DNA from: Saccharopolyspora ipomoeae
GTDB lineage: Bacteria; Actinomycetota; Actinomycetes; Mycobacteriales; Pseudonocardiaceae
DNA: 64,000 nucleotides
Direction: 5' to 3'
NCBI RefSeq assembly: GCF_029952525.1
Contig: NZ_JASAOF010000004.1
Span: forward strand, 62,001 to 126,000
The notes under the pieces: generated by a model
What the model was told of the DNA's origin: nothing
The model's input: the letters and a program-made list of their open reading frames with translations, nothing else
The model's database searches: none
Program-made: the position numbers and the translations under genes
Part shown: positions 9,027 through 18,104 of the stretch, in pieces
Numbering within the stretch: the stretch's first letter is position 1
Layout of the letters: the number at the start of each line of letters is the position of its first letter

Positions 9027-9224
9027 ATGGGCAAGCGGTTGCTGTCGTCGGGTGAGCTGGCGGTGGAACTCGGCATCTCCCGCCGGTCGATCAGCCGCTA
9101 CGCCGACGAGGGGTTGATCTCGGTCGCTCTCGTGGCACCCGGGGGTCGGTACAAGTTCGACCTGGACGTGGTGCGGAACGAGCTGCGCGAGCTCGCCGAG
9201 AAGCGCCGTGAAGGGCGCTCCTGA
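9027..9224 (+). CDS. MerR/excisionase-type DNA-binding protein
   Basis: 65-aa winged-helix protein. LSSGELAVELGISRRSISRYADEGLI is a classic MerR/Xis/BldC-like helix-turn-helix, followed by a wing (VAPGGRYKFDLDVV) and a basic helix. It may be a BldC-like regulator or a stray excisionase; the nearby tRNA and decayed genes make the second idea possible. No partner gene is adjacent. Confidence 0.7.
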   Translation: MGKRLLSSGELAVELGISRRSISRYADEGLISVALVAPGGRYKFDLDVVRNELRELAEKRREGRS

Positions 9225-9306
9225 CCTCGGTGCATCAGACCAGCAGACCTCGGCACCGGGTGCCCGCCGTCTGAGGTGATCGTGCTCTTCGGGAGCGTGC
9301 TGGGGG

Positions 9307-9328
9307 CGAAGTTCTCATGAGAACTTCG
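9307..9328. repeat. Palindromic repeat, copy 1 (GAAGTTYTCATGARAACTTC)
   Basis: Perfect 22-bp palindrome with core GAAGTTCTCATGAGAACTTC at 9308-9327, preceded by GGGGGC and followed by GTCGGCCCCGAAC. Nearly the same core and right flank recur at 59620 and the core again at 59720. It lies between the HTH gene and the icd terminator. Confidence 0.85.
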
Positions 9329-9342
9329 TCGGCCCCGAACGC

Positions 9343-9374
9343 AAAAACGCCGCTCCACCGGGGTGGTAGCGGCG
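9343..9374 (-). terminator. icd terminator
   Basis: Inverted repeat CGCCGC...GCGGCG with an inner CCACC/GGTGG extension (9348-9374); on the minus strand it is followed by TTTTT (9347-9343), a standard intrinsic terminator 19 nt past the icd stop. Confidence 0.85.
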
Positions 9375-9392
9375 CTTCGCGTCAGGCGAAGA

Positions 9393-10613
9393 TCAGCGGT
9401 CGGCCATCTTCTTCTGCAGGTTCTCGTCCAGGGTGGCGAGGAATTCCTCGGTGGTCTGGAACGGCTGGTCGTTGCCGACCAGCAGGGCCAGGTCCTTGGT
9501 CATCTTGCCGCTCTCGACGGTCTCGATGACGACCTGCTCCAGCGCCTCGGCGAAACCGATGACCTCCGGAGTCGAGTCCATCTTGCCGCGGGCCTGCAGA
9601 CCCCGGGTCCAGGCGTAGATCGACGCGATCGGGTTGGTCGAGGTGGGCTTGCCCTGCTGGTGCTGGCGGTAGTGGCGGGTCACCGTGCCGTGCGCGGCCT
9701 CGGCCTCCACCTTGCCGTCAGCGGTCATCAGGACCGAGGTCATCAGACCCAGCGAGCCGAAGCCCTGCGCGACGGTGTCCGACTGCACGTCACCGTCGTA
9801 GTTCTTGCAGGCCCAGACGTAGCCGCCCTCCCACTTCAGGGCGGTGGCGACCATGTCGTCGATCAGCCGGTGCTCGTAGGTGATGCCCTTGGCGTCGAAC
9901 TGAGCCTTGTACTCGTTCTCGTAGATCTCCTGGAACACGTCCTTGAACATGCCGTCGTAGGCCTTCAGGATCGTGTTCTTGGTCGACATGTAGACCGGGA
10001 AGCCGCGGTCCAGGCCGTACCGGAAGGACGCGTGCGCGAACTCCTCGATCGACTTGCGGTAGTTGTACATGGCCATGGCCACGCCACCGTCTTCACCGAA
10101 CTTCGCCACCTCCATCTCGATCGGCTCGGAGCCGTCCTCGGGGGTGTAGGTGATGGTGACGGTGCCCGGGCCCGGGACCTTGAAGTCGCTGGCCTTGTAC
10201 TGGTCGCCGTGGGCGTGACGGCCGATGACGATCGGCTTGGTCCACGTCGGCACGTACCGCGGGATGTTGGAGATGACGATCGGCTCGCGGAAGATGACGC
10301 CGCCGAGGATGTTGCGGACGGTCCCGTTCGGGCTCCGCCACATCTTCTTCAGGCCGAACTCCTCCACGCGCGCCTCATCGGGCGTGATGGTGGCGCACTT
10401 CACACCTACGCCGTGCTTGGCGATGGCGTTCGCGGCATCGACGGTCACCTGGTCGTCGGTGGCGTCCCGGTGCTCGATGCCCAGGTCGTAGTAGTCGAGG
10501 TTGACGTCCAGGTAGGGGTGGATCAGCTTGTCCTTGATGAAGGACCAGATGATCCGGGTCATCTCGTCGCCGTCCAGTTCGGCGACCGTGCCCTGGACCT
10601 TGATCTTGCTCAT
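9393..10613 (-). CDS. icd: NADP-dependent isocitrate dehydrogenase
   Basis: 406-aa homodimeric ICDH of the eukaryote-like class II family, converting isocitrate to 2-oxoglutarate, CO2 and NADPH in the TCA cycle. Visible signatures: [12 protein letters not shown] at the N-terminus, the phosphosubstrate SPNGTVRN loop near residue 95, the metal-binding [22 protein letters not shown] block and [12 protein letters not shown] near the C-terminus. Length is typical. AGGAG lies about 11 nt before the ATG. Single gene with its own terminator. Confidence 0.97.
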   Translation of the reverse strand: MSKIKVQGTVAELDGDEMTRIIWSFIKDKLIHPYLDVNLDYYDLGIEHRDATDDQVTVDAANAIAKHGVGVKCATITPDEARVEEFGLKKMWRSPNGTVRNILGGVIFREPIVISNIPRYVPTWTKPIVIGRHAHGDQYKASDFKVPGPGTVTITYTPEDGSEPIEMEVAKFGEDGGVAMAMYNYRKSIEEFAHASFRYGLDRGFPVYMSTKNTILKAYDGMFKDVFQEIYENEYKAQFDAKGITYEHRLIDDMVATALKWEGGYVWACKNYDGDVQSDTVAQGFGSLGLMTSVLMTADGKVEAEAAHGTVTRHYRQHQQGKPTSTNPIASIYAWTRGLQARGKMDSTPEVIGFAEALEQVVIETVESGKMTKDLALLVGNDQPFQTTEEFLATLDENLQKKMADR

Positions 10614-10849
10614 GTGGCGGGGTGCTCCTCTCGCGAGAATGCAAGCGGTACAAGCGTACTGCTAGCGCTTTCGATTGTGCCTTGCCCCCGTCGCCCGCCA
10701 CCAGGGTCACGGCGCATCCGAAGTCAGATTCACAGCTGCCACCCCCAGGGCAATGCCCGGCCGCGCCGCGATCTTCTTCTACTCTCGAACTCACAGACGA
10801 GTGATCTTGTCGAGCAGCTGTTCGGCGCGGCAGGCGATGCGGGAGAGAC

Positions 10850-11683
10850 ATGGCGACAGGACCGACGCACGCGATGAGCGGGTTGGCCGCATGGGCAGCG
10901 GTGACCGCCCTGGCCGACACGCACGCGCTGGGGCAATTATCCCCCAAGACCTGGGTGGTCGGAGCCACTCTTTCCGCAGGCGCCGCGCTGCTGCCCGACA
11001 TCGACCACCCGTCCTCGACCGTCGCGGCCACCTTCGGCGCCATCTCCAAGGGCTTCTCCGCCGCCATGAGCGGGCTCAGCGGCTTCCTCTACCGGCTCAC
11101 CCGCACCAAGAAGGACAGCGACCGCGAGGGCACGCACCGCGGCTTCACCCACACCGTCGTCTTCGCGATCCTCGCCGGGCTCATCACCACCGCGATCGTG
11201 CAGACCAGCGAGGGCAGCGCGCTGGGCGTGCTGATGTTCTTCTTCGCCGGCCTCGCCGTGCGCGGGCTGATGCACACCTGGTGCTCCCGCCGCGACGCGC
11301 TGCTCATCGCGGGCACGTCGCTGCTGCTCACGGTCGCGTGCTGGGCCTGGGCGGGGGACCAGCCGACCGACGCCGCCGCGTTCGGAGTCGCGGTGATGAT
11401 CGGCTGCATCGCGCACTTCATCGGCGACGCCATCACCGAGCAGGGCTGCCCGATGCTGTGGCCGGTGCCGCTGGGCGGCAAGACCTGGTACCCGGTCGCG
11501 CCGCCGAAGAAGCTGCGGATGCGCACCGGCGGCGCCGTCGAGCTCGCCATCGTCGGCCCCGGCCTGACCCTGGTGTCGCTGGCGCTGACCTGCGTCGTCC
11601 TCTACCGCATCGGCGCCGCTCCCTGGCTGGCCGGACTGGACCTGCCGCCCGCAGTGATGACCTGGATCGAGGCAGGCCCTTGA
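10850..11683 (+). CDS. DUF457/YdjM-type integral membrane metal-dependent hydrolase
   Basis: 277-aa multi-spanning protein with the family's His/Asp motifs: THAMSG (about residue 6), LLPDIDHPSS (about 47), HRGFTHT (about 94) and HFIGDAIT near 190. These polar residues in membrane helices are thought to bind metal; the physiological substrate is unknown. A good GGGAGA site precedes ATG 10850. Standalone. Confidence 0.85.
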   Translation: MATGPTHAMSGLAAWAAVTALADTHALGQLSPKTWVVGATLSAGAALLPDIDHPSSTVAATFGAISKGFSAAMSGLSGFLYRLTRTKKDSDREGTHRGFTHTVVFAILAGLITTAIVQTSEGSALGVLMFFFAGLAVRGLMHTWCSRRDALLIAGTSLLLTVACWAWAGDQPTDAAAFGVAVMIGCIAHFIGDAITEQGCPMLWPVPLGGKTWYPVAPPKKLRMRTGGAVELAIVGPGLTLVSLALTCVVLYRIGAAPWLAGLDLPPAVMTWIEAGP

Positions 11684-11809
11684 GCCAGTCGGAGCAGGGT
11701 TTAGACCATTAGCACCTAAAACAAGACAAAGTGCACAATCCCTCTGGTCGCACCGATAAGGTGCACGTGCAGCGCCACCGAGGCACTGCGCCTTGTCCCC
11801 GGAGGGAAG

Positions 11810-12238
11810 ATGCGAGCTCGAACGCGGATCGCGGTGGCGGTCCTGGCATTACCCCTGCTGACCGGACTCGCCTCGTGCGGCGAGATCCAGGAGGCCCAGC
11901 AGGGGCTGCAGGACGCCAACCAGCAGCTCCAGGGCGCGCAGCAGACCCTGGACTCCGCGCAGGCGTGCCTGCGGGCGATCAACGCCGCGAACTTCGTGCC
12001 GAACTTCGCCGACCCGCAGAAGGCCCAGGCCGACGCCCAGGCCAAGGTCGCCGAGCTGGAGCAGCTCACCAGCGCGACCGCTGACGAGACGCTCAAGCAG
12101 AACCTGCTCGACGTGCAGGAATCGGTGCAGCAGGTCGCCGACGGCAAGGTCGACATCGAGGCCGGCGCCGAGTGGACCTCCGCCCAGCTGGACAAGTACC
12201 AGGCGGTCACCACGACCTGCTCACGACTGGCGGAATGA
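11810..12238 (+). CDS. Putative lipoprotein, coiled-coil
   Basis: 142-aa secreted lipoprotein candidate: basic N-terminus, hydrophobic core and lipobox LASC with acylated Cys23. The mature part is Gln/Ala-rich and helical (QEAQQGLQDANQQLQ), probably a coiled coil. GGAGGG stands 4 nt before ATG. The 125-bp upstream region is relatively AT-rich and probably holds its promoter. Function unknown. Confidence 0.8.
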   Translation: MRARTRIAVAVLALPLLTGLASCGEIQEAQQGLQDANQQLQGAQQTLDSAQACLRAINAANFVPNFADPQKAQADAQAKVAELEQLTSATADETLKQNLLDVQESVQQVADGKVDIEAGAEWTSAQLDKYQAVTTTCSRLAE

Positions 12239-12296
12239 CGACTGCTGCGATCTGCATCACACCTCGCCTAGCCTGATGGGGCGGAGGTGATGGGTG

Positions 12297-12497
12297 ATGA
12301 GAGCAGTCGTGGGCGACCAGCTCCACGTGCACAGCAAGCACGTCGACGAAGCCGAGAAGTACGCCGAGATCCTGGAGGTTCTCGGCCAGGACGGCGAACC
12401 GCCGTACAAGGTCCGCTACACCGACGGCCACGAGGGAATCGTCTTCCCCGGATCGGACTGCGTGATCGAAGCCCCTTCGCAGCGCCGGGGCGACTAG
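12297..12497 (+). CDS. DUF1918 domain protein
   Basis: 66-aa protein of the small beta-barrel DUF1918 family (MRAVVGDQLHVHSKHVD ... PPYKVRYTDGHEGIVFPG), common in actinobacteria, function not defined. ATG 12297 has GGAGG 9 nt upstream and matches the conserved N-terminus; the overlapping GTG at 12294 is less likely. Its TAG stop shares the CTAG palindrome with the stop of the convergent TetR gene. Confidence 0.85.
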   Translation: MRAVVGDQLHVHSKHVDEAEKYAEILEVLGQDGEPPYKVRYTDGHEGIVFPGSDCVIEAPSQRRGD

Positions 12498-13168
12498 TCC
12501 CAGGGGTCGGCGAGGACGGATTCGACTTCGACCCGGAACAGCGGTTCCGGGTCGACGCCCATGCCCCCGAACTGGCCGATCACCTCGAGGCTGATCACGC
12601 CGTGCAGGCGTGACCAGGCGCGGACGGCCTTGCGCAGCGCGGGCAGCGGCGGCTGCGGGCCGCCCCGGCGGTCGCGCCAGGCCAGCAGCTGCCGGTCGAG
12701 CGCGCTGCTCGGCGGCGACTCCGGCGCGAGCGCGGCCAGGGCCTCCAGGATCGGCGCGAACGCGCGGTCGGCGAGTTCGAAGGTCTCGTCCGGAGCGACG
12801 TAGCCGGGCACGGGGGTGCCGAACAGCAGCAGGAAGCGCTGCGGCCCTTCCAGCGCCCACGCCCGGAAACCCGCCGCGACCTCGCGGAACCGGTTCTCCG
12901 GCGTCTTCCGGCGGTGCTCGTGCGCGACGCCTTCGAGCGTCTCCGCGAGGTCGCGGTAGCCGTCGGCGATGAGCTCGGTGAGCAGCGCGTCTCGATTGGC
13001 GAAGTAGCGGTAGAGCGCGGGCCCGGTGATGCCCATCCGCTTGGCGATCGCGTTCACCGAGATCCCCGACGGGCCCGACGCGGCGAGCTGCTCCATCGCG
13101 ACCTGCTTGGCCTCGTTGCGCGTCTGCTCCCGGAAGCGCTCCCGCGGACTGCGCGGCTCAGCGGACAT
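12494..13168 (-). CDS. TetR/AcrR family regulator
   Basis: 224-aa repressor. The N-terminal HTH (about residues 20-65, ISVNAIAKRMGITGPALYRYFANRDALL) is typical; the C-terminal part resembles the TetR_C_13/WHG ligand domain. It is divergent from the quinone-reductase-like gene, with a 90-bp shared control region, so it probably represses that gene and itself. The ligand is unknown. Confidence 0.9.
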   Translation of the reverse strand: MSAEPRSPRERFREQTRNEAKQVAMEQLAASGPSGISVNAIAKRMGITGPALYRYFANRDALLTELIADGYRDLAETLEGVAHEHRRKTPENRFREVAAGFRAWALEGPQRFLLLFGTPVPGYVAPDETFELADRAFAPILEALAALAPESPPSSALDRQLLAWRDRRGGPQPPLPALRKAVRAWSRLHGVISLEVIGQFGGMGVDPEPLFRVEVESVLADPWD

Positions 13169-13189
13169 GCTCCCCCTCCCTTGACGCCT

Positions 13190-13258
13190 GAGAGTAACAG
13201 GTCCATATTTGAGTTAGAGCTTCTCACTTTCGCTACTTCTTATCACACTGGGGGACCC
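13190..13258. promoter_or_regulatory. Shared TetR/oxidoreductase control region
   Basis: AT-richer than its surroundings. It contains TGAGTTAGAGCTTCTCA (13210-13226), an imperfect dyad with TGAG/CTCA ends, and GAGAGTAACAGG upstream. A TetR operator here is inferred from the divergent layout, not from a known consensus. Confidence 0.4.
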
Positions 13259-14263
13259 ATGACCGAGATCGTGCTCACCGGACTCGACGAGGTCGTCGTC
13301 CGCGACACCGAGACCCCCGAACCCGGACCGCACCAGGTGCTCGTGCGCACCGAAGCCACCGGCGTCGCGTTCGCCGAGGTGCAGATGCGGCGCGGCCGCT
13401 ACCCCGCCCAGCCGAGGTTCCCGTTCGTGCCCGGCTACGACCTGGTCGGCGAGATCGTCGCCACCGGACCCGGAACGCCCTGGCAGGTCGGGCAGCGGGT
13501 GGCGGCGATGACGCGCACCGGGGCCTGGGCCGAGCACGTCGTGCTGCGCGATCGCGACCTGGTCGCCGTCCCCGACGACGTCGACGCGGCCGAAGCCGTC
13601 GCGCTGGTGCTCAACGGCGTCACCGCGCGCCAGCTGCTGCGCACCGCGAACGCGCGAACGGGACGGACGGTGCTGGTGCACGGCATCGGCGGCGGCGTCG
13701 GGGCGCTGCTCGCACAACTGGCCGCCCTCGACGGGATCCGGGTCATCGGAACCGCTTCCGCGCACCGGCACCCGGACCTGACCGACCTCGGAGCGGAACT
13801 GATCGATCACCGCACCGACGACGTCGCCGAGCAGGTCACCGCGCTCGCCCCCGGCGGCGTGGACGCCGTCTTCGACCCGCTCGGACCGTCGAGCCTGCCC
13901 GCGTCCTGGCGACTGCTCGCGCCCGGCGGAACGCTGGTCAGCTACGGCAGCTCCGCGACGCTGGACGACACCGGCCCGTGGTTCGCTCCCTACCTCGGCA
14001 TCGTGCGGATGGTGGCCGGGTGGGAGATCCGCAGGCTCCTCGGCAGGACCGGCGGACGCCGCGCGCGGCTGTACTACGTGCGTTCCGACGAGCAGTCGCG
14101 GAAGGATCTGGCCGAACTGCTCGGGCTGCTCGCCCAGGGACGGCTGCGCCCGCTCATCGCCGAACGACTGCCGCTGGAAGACGCCGAACGCGCGCTCGAC
14201 CTGCACCTGTCCGGGAAGCGGACCGGTCGCATCGTGCTGCAACCGGGCTCTCACCGGGAGTGA
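13259..14263 (+). CDS. Medium-chain (zeta-crystallin-like) NAD(P)H:quinone reductase
   Basis: 334-aa MDR-family oxidoreductase without the catalytic zinc ligands. GroES-like part to about residue 120, then a Rossmann domain with VLVHGIGGGVGALLAQLA near residue 140. A conserved FVPGYDLVGEI motif fits quinone oxidoreductases. ATG 13259 follows GGGGGA. Substrate unknown; control by the divergent TetR is likely. Confidence 0.87.
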   Translation: MTEIVLTGLDEVVVRDTETPEPGPHQVLVRTEATGVAFAEVQMRRGRYPAQPRFPFVPGYDLVGEIVATGPGTPWQVGQRVAAMTRTGAWAEHVVLRDRDLVAVPDDVDAAEAVALVLNGVTARQLLRTANARTGRTVLVHGIGGGVGALLAQLAALDGIRVIGTASAHRHPDLTDLGAELIDHRTDDVAEQVTALAPGGVDAVFDPLGPSSLPASWRLLAPGGTLVSYGSSATLDDTGPWFAPYLGIVRMVAGWEIRRLLGRTGGRRARLYYVRSDEQSRKDLAELLGLLAQGRLRPLIAERLPLEDAERALDLHLSGKRTGRIVLQPGSHRE

Positions 14264-14359
14264 TGGCCGAAATGTTAGCTGGTTTGCACCATCCCGGGCT
14301 CCCCCCGACCGTCCCGCGTCCTTAAGGTGGTCCCATCGGGGAATCGCTAGGAGGCGGTG

Positions 14360-15196
14360 ATGTTGCAAGACGACCGGGACGCGGGGGCACCGGCCGATCT
14401 TTCTGCGGTTTTCGGCATCGGTGCCGGGGTTTCGACCGAGCTGCCACCGGGCGAGATCCTCACCGAGCAGATGTCGATGGCGGTCTACCCGGCCCCGCTG
14501 TGCTGGATCAGCCTCGACACCCCGGGGCCGCAACTGGCCGCCGCGCTGCGCGCCGAGCACCGGCGCAGCGGGCTGTGGCCGCTGCTGCTCTGCGACAGCG
14601 ACGAGACCTTCGGCGAGCGCTGCACCGTCGGCGTCGTCTCGCCGGAACCCCTGGAGCACATCGACCGCTGGCGCGTCTACGACGTGATGGCGCGGATCTG
14701 GGACGGGCTCGTGCAGGTCGACGACGAGCTCGGCCCGGCCTACGACCTCGACGTGCTCGCGCCCTTCGACTACAGCTGCCCCGGGCCGGCGAAGGCCGGG
14801 AACCTGCTGGCGGACCCGGACGTGCTGGCCAACCAACAGCTTCCGAAGCTCGTCGACGACGACACCCGGCTCGCGCTGGTTCCGGTCAAGCGCGGTGCCG
14901 ACGTGCTCACGGTGCTCGGCTGGTCCGGCGCGGCCAACCACGTCTCGCGCACCGCCGGGCTCTCGGCGATGGTGCGCTCCTGGGAGGAGCGCTTCGGCGC
15001 GCGCATCCTGCGGCTCGGACCGGACCGGCTCGACATGAGCGTCGCCGCCCCGCCGCAGACCGCCGAGCACGCGGCCGCCGTCGCCGCCGAGCACTGGACC
15101 TTCTGCCCCGACCGCATCCTGCAGGAATCCGGTTCCCTCTCGGCCTACGCGAACGAGATCCGAGGCCGACGGACCTGGTCCTTCTGGTGGGACTGA
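14360..15196 (+). CDS. DUF4253 domain protein
   Basis: 278-aa protein whose C-terminal half matches DUF4253 (GWSGAANH..., LSAMVRSWEERFGARIL, the LDMSVAAPP block and a terminal WSFWWD). Cytoplasmic; function unknown. ATG 14360 has AGGAGG 5 nt upstream, better than the overlapping GTG at 14357. Single gene ending before tandem repeats and a terminator. Confidence 0.85.
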   Translation: MLQDDRDAGAPADLSAVFGIGAGVSTELPPGEILTEQMSMAVYPAPLCWISLDTPGPQLAAALRAEHRRSGLWPLLLCDSDETFGERCTVGVVSPEPLEHIDRWRVYDVMARIWDGLVQVDDELGPAYDLDVLAPFDYSCPGPAKAGNLLADPDVLANQQLPKLVDDDTRLALVPVKRGADVLTVLGWSGAANHVSRTAGLSAMVRSWEERFGARILRLGPDRLDMSVAAPPQTAEHAAAVAAEHWTFCPDRILQESGSLSAYANEIRGRRTWSFWWD

Positions 15197-15207
15197 CCCT
15201 CCCGTCA

Positions 15208-15276
15208 AAAACCGCAACATTCATCGCGCGAAAACCGCAACATTCGTCGCGTGAAAACCGGGGTTTTCGTCGCGGG
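15208..15276. repeat. Three 23-bp tandem repeats
   Basis: AAAACCGCAACATTCRTCGC units start at 15208, 15231 and 15254; the third diverges to AAAACCGGGGTTTTCGTCGC and so forms a small hairpin (GAAAACC/GGTTTTC). Located just after the DUF4253 stop. Confidence 0.85.
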
Positions 15277-15318
15277 GTCGGGTGGTCCGGTGTGGAGTGT
15301 CCGGTGTGGACGTGAAAG

Positions 15319-15354
15319 AGGCAGGCACCCCCGGGTCGGGGTGCCTGCCTTTTT
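15319..15354 (+). terminator. Terminator after DUF4253 gene
   Basis: Perfect 13-bp stem AGGCAGGCACCCC/GGGGTGCCTGCCT with a short loop, followed by TTTTT. It may also serve the convergent DUF3017 gene. Confidence 0.88.
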
Positions 15355-15364
15355 GGCGGTCGGG

Positions 15365-15655
15365 TCAGCCGAAGAGGCCCTTGATGGTCATGGCGATGGA
15401 GATGATGACCACGCCGAAACCGGCGTAGAGGAGGATGTCGACGACTCTGCTGCGGATGGCCAGCAGACCGGCGCGCTCGTCCGGGATCATCGCGCGCAGG
15501 CCCGCCGCGACCAGCAGCGCCAGGCCCAGCACGACCGTGCCGCGGCGCCAGTGCTGCAGGGACACCAGCAGGAACCCGATCAGCCCGATGCCGCACACCA
15601 GGCCGAACGGCACGTGGATGGACAGGCGGGACCTGTCCGGCAACCAGTCGCTCAC
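15365..15655 (-). CDS. DUF3017 membrane protein
   Basis: 96-aa protein with three predicted transmembrane helices (about 16-34, 40-55, 70-92). DUF3017 proteins commonly sit next to folD in actinobacteria, as here, but have no known role. It is last in a three-gene unit MFS-folD-DUF3017; 43 nt separate it from folD. Confidence 0.85.
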   Translation of the reverse strand: MSDWLPDRSRLSIHVPFGLVCGIGLIGFLLVSLQHWRRGTVVLGLALLVAAGLRAMIPDERAGLLAIRSRVVDILLYAGFGVVIISIAMTIKGLFG

Positions 15656-15698
15656 GATCCTCCAGTCCAGCGGGTCGCCACTCCGGCGAACCGGGCGC

Positions 15699-16550
15699 TC
15701 AGCCCAGGTTGCGCTCGGCCGCCTCGACGACGTTCGTCAGCAGCATCGCGCGGGTCATCGGGCCGACGCCACCGGGGTTCGGCGACAGGAAGCCGGCGAC
15801 CTCGGCGACGTCCGGGTGCACGTCCCCGGCCAGCCCGTCGTCGGTGCGGGTGACGCCCACGTCGAGCACCGCCGCACCCGGCTTGACCATGTCCGGGGTG
15901 ATCAGGTTCGGCACGCCGGCCGCGCCGACGACCACGTCCGCGCGGGAGATCTCCGCGGCCAGGTCCTTGGTGCCGGTGTGGCACAGGGTCACCGTGGAGT
16001 TCTCGCTGCGGCGGGTCAGCAGCAGACCGATCGGGCGGCCGACGGTGATGCCGCGGCCGACGACCGCGACGCGCGCGCCGTTGAGCTCGACGTCGTGCCG
16101 GCGCAGCAGCTCGATGATGCCGCGCGGGGTGCACGGCAGCGGAGCCTCCTCGCCCAGCACCAGGCGGCCGAGGCTGATCGGGTGCAGGCCGTCGGCGTCC
16201 TTGGCCGGGGCCATCCGCTCCAGCAGCGGACCGGCGTCGAGGTGCTTGGGCAGCGGCAGCTGCACGATGTAACCGGTGCACTCGGGGTCGGCGTTGAGCT
16301 CATCGATGACCGCCTCGACGTCAGCCTGGCTGACGTCAGCGGGCAGGTCCTTGCGGATGGACTTGATGCCGACCTTCGCGCAGTCGTTGTGCTTGGCGCG
16401 CACGTAGGACTGCGAGCCGGGGTCGTCACCGACCAGCACCGTTGCCAGGCCCGGGGCCTGACCCTGCTCGACGAGCTTGGCGACGCGGGGTCGCAGCTCC
16501 TCGAAGATCGCGTCCTTGGTGGCCTTGCCGTCGAGAATCGTCGCGCTCAC
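15699..16550 (-). CDS. folD: FolD, methylene-THF dehydrogenase/cyclohydrolase
   Basis: 283-aa bifunctional enzyme that interconverts 5,10-methylene-, methenyl- and 10-formyl-tetrahydrofolate, feeding purine synthesis. The substrate motif [15 protein letters not shown] carries the expected Tyr and Lys; the NADP site [11 protein letters not shown] and [14 protein letters not shown] close to the C-terminus are intact. Starts 6 nt after the MFS stop, so the two are cotranscribed. Confidence 0.96.
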   Translation of the reverse strand: MSATILDGKATKDAIFEELRPRVAKLVEQGQAPGLATVLVGDDPGSQSYVRAKHNDCAKVGIKSIRKDLPADVSQADVEAVIDELNADPECTGYIVQLPLPKHLDAGPLLERMAPAKDADGLHPISLGRLVLGEEAPLPCTPRGIIELLRRHDVELNGARVAVVGRGITVGRPIGLLLTRRSENSTVTLCHTGTKDLAAEISRADVVVGAAGVPNLITPDMVKPGAAVLDVGVTRTDDGLAGDVHPDVAEVAGFLSPNPGGVGPMTRAMLLTNVVEAAERNLG

Positions 16551-16556
16551 AGCTGC

Positions 16557-17828
16557 TCATCGTGGCAGATCGTCGACCGCATGACCTCGCCGGTCCGCAG
16601 TTTTTTCCACCACTTCCGCCACGGGCGAAACCGGCCCGGAGCGGCGCAGGTGCAGCAGCACGACCGCGAGCGCGACCACCGCCATCCCGGCGATGCCCGC
16701 CCCGGCACCCGCCGGTCCGCTGCCGTCGAGCAACGCGCCCACCAGAGGTGAGGCCAGCGCCGCACCTCCCTGCCCGGCCGTCGACATCCAGCCGAACGCC
16801 TCGCCCCGCCGATCCACCGGGGCGAGATCCGCCAGCCGGTTGTTCGCCGCCGTCAGCAGCGGGGCCACCGCCGAACCACCGATCAGCAGGATCAGCCCGA
16901 CCGCCCACGGCGAGCCCCCGGAGATCGGCGGCAGCACCGGGACCAGCGCGCACAGGCCCAGCGCCGTCACCCCAGCGCGCGCCCACAACCGGTGTCGCGG
17001 GAAACCTCCCATGACCAGCCCGCCCACCAGCGAGCCCACCGCCCACACGCCCGCGAGCACCCCGGCGAGCTGCGGTTCGCCGCGGCCGCGCGCCCAACCG
17101 ACCAGCAGCACGTCCACCGAGATCAGCGCACCCGCGATCAGGCAGAAGAAGCACAGCAGCGTCAGGAACCCCGGCGTCCGCACCAGGCTCCCGGCGCTCC
17201 CGCGCGAGCCACCGCCCAGTCCGCCCCGGATCCCGGCGCGCCACAGGGCCGACGCGAACAGGGCCGGGCCGACCACCGCCCACACCGCGCAGGCCACCAG
17301 CGCCGCCGGAGCACCCCAGGCGGCGACCGCGAACGCGGCCAGCATCGGTCCGACGACGTAGAGCAGCTCCCCGATCGTCGCCTCGACCGCGTAGGCGGCC
17401 TCCCGCGCCCGACCCGTGGCGATCATCGGCCACATGGAGCGCGTCACCTGCCCCAGCGGCGGCGCGGACAGGCCCGTGGCCAGCGCGACCGGCAGCATCA
17501 GCCACCACATCGCCGCGTCCGCCCAGGCCGCGGTCGCGATCATCGCCGCGAAGCCCACCGACTGGACCGCACCGCTGACGACCAGCACCTTCGCCACCGA
17601 GCTGCGGTCCGCCGCACGTCCTCGCACCGGTCCGGCGATCGCGTGCCCGATGGTCATGGCGGTGCAGACCGCGCCCCCGAGCGCGTACGAACCGGTCCAC
17701 TCGGCCATCAGGAACGTCACCACCATCACCTGGGCCGGGATGTAGAGGCGCGCCAACAGACCGAAGGTCATCAGTGACGGAGCGTGTGGGACAGCGGCCA
17801 GGAGCCGGTACGGACGAAGCACGTCCAC
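16557..17828 (-). CDS. MFS transporter
   Basis: 423-aa protein with 12 hydrophobic segments and a loop 2-3 like GPVRGRAADRSS. Drug/metabolite efflux type, substrate unknown. GTG 17828 is chosen because AAGGA lies 7 nt upstream; the longer frame to 17897 has no ribosome site. Immediately upstream of folD on the same strand. Confidence 0.85.
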   Translation of the reverse strand: MDVLRPYRLLAAVPHAPSLMTFGLLARLYIPAQVMVVTFLMAEWTGSYALGGAVCTAMTIGHAIAGPVRGRAADRSSVAKVLVVSGAVQSVGFAAMIATAAWADAAMWWLMLPVALATGLSAPPLGQVTRSMWPMIATGRAREAAYAVEATIGELLYVVGPMLAAFAVAAWGAPAALVACAVWAVVGPALFASALWRAGIRGGLGGGSRGSAGSLVRTPGFLTLLCFFCLIAGALISVDVLLVGWARGRGEPQLAGVLAGVWAVGSLVGGLVMGGFPRHRLWARAGVTALGLCALVPVLPPISGGSPWAVGLILLIGGSAVAPLLTAANNRLADLAPVDRRGEAFGWMSTAGQGGAALASPLVGALLDGSGPAGAGAGIAGMAVVALAVVLLHLRRSGPVSPVAEVVEKTADRRGHAVDDLPR

Positions 17829-17893
17829 AACTGTGTCCTTGGGCACTGACGGAGTGCCACTGGTTTTTCGGAGAACCCCCTCGCTGATCCAAT

Positions 17894-17907
17894 ACACCTG
17901 GTGGTGT
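17894..17907. promoter_or_regulatory. Inverted repeat ACACC-N4-GGTGT, candidate operator
   Basis: ACACCTGGTGGTGT sits 66 bp upstream of the MFS start in the 276-bp divergent region before the TNT gene. Perfect 5-bp arms; a binding site is inferred only from symmetry and position. Confidence 0.35.
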
Positions 17908-18104
17908 GATGTTCTTTCGAACTTTCAGCAGGCAAGCTCTGGGGCGAGATCATCGGTCCCGTCCGGGGCGATCTTGAAAACCGCCACAAGACGATCACCG
18001 GCGGCGCGGATGTCACACACAGCGCACAACGCCGGGCCCGCGTCGAGTAGCGTTTCGGCGGGGTGGAGTCGGGTTGCCTCGTCGAGAGGGGGAGGATGTC
18101 ACCC

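Noticed and set aside
8154-9224. Genomic island entered at tRNA-Val
   Set aside because: These small genes lie on the 5' side of the tRNA, opposite the usual attachment site, and base composition does not clearly change.
13214-15220. 668-codon minus-strand open frame
   Set aside because: Covers two well-supported plus-strand genes (quinone reductase and DUF4253) and has no recognisable protein features.
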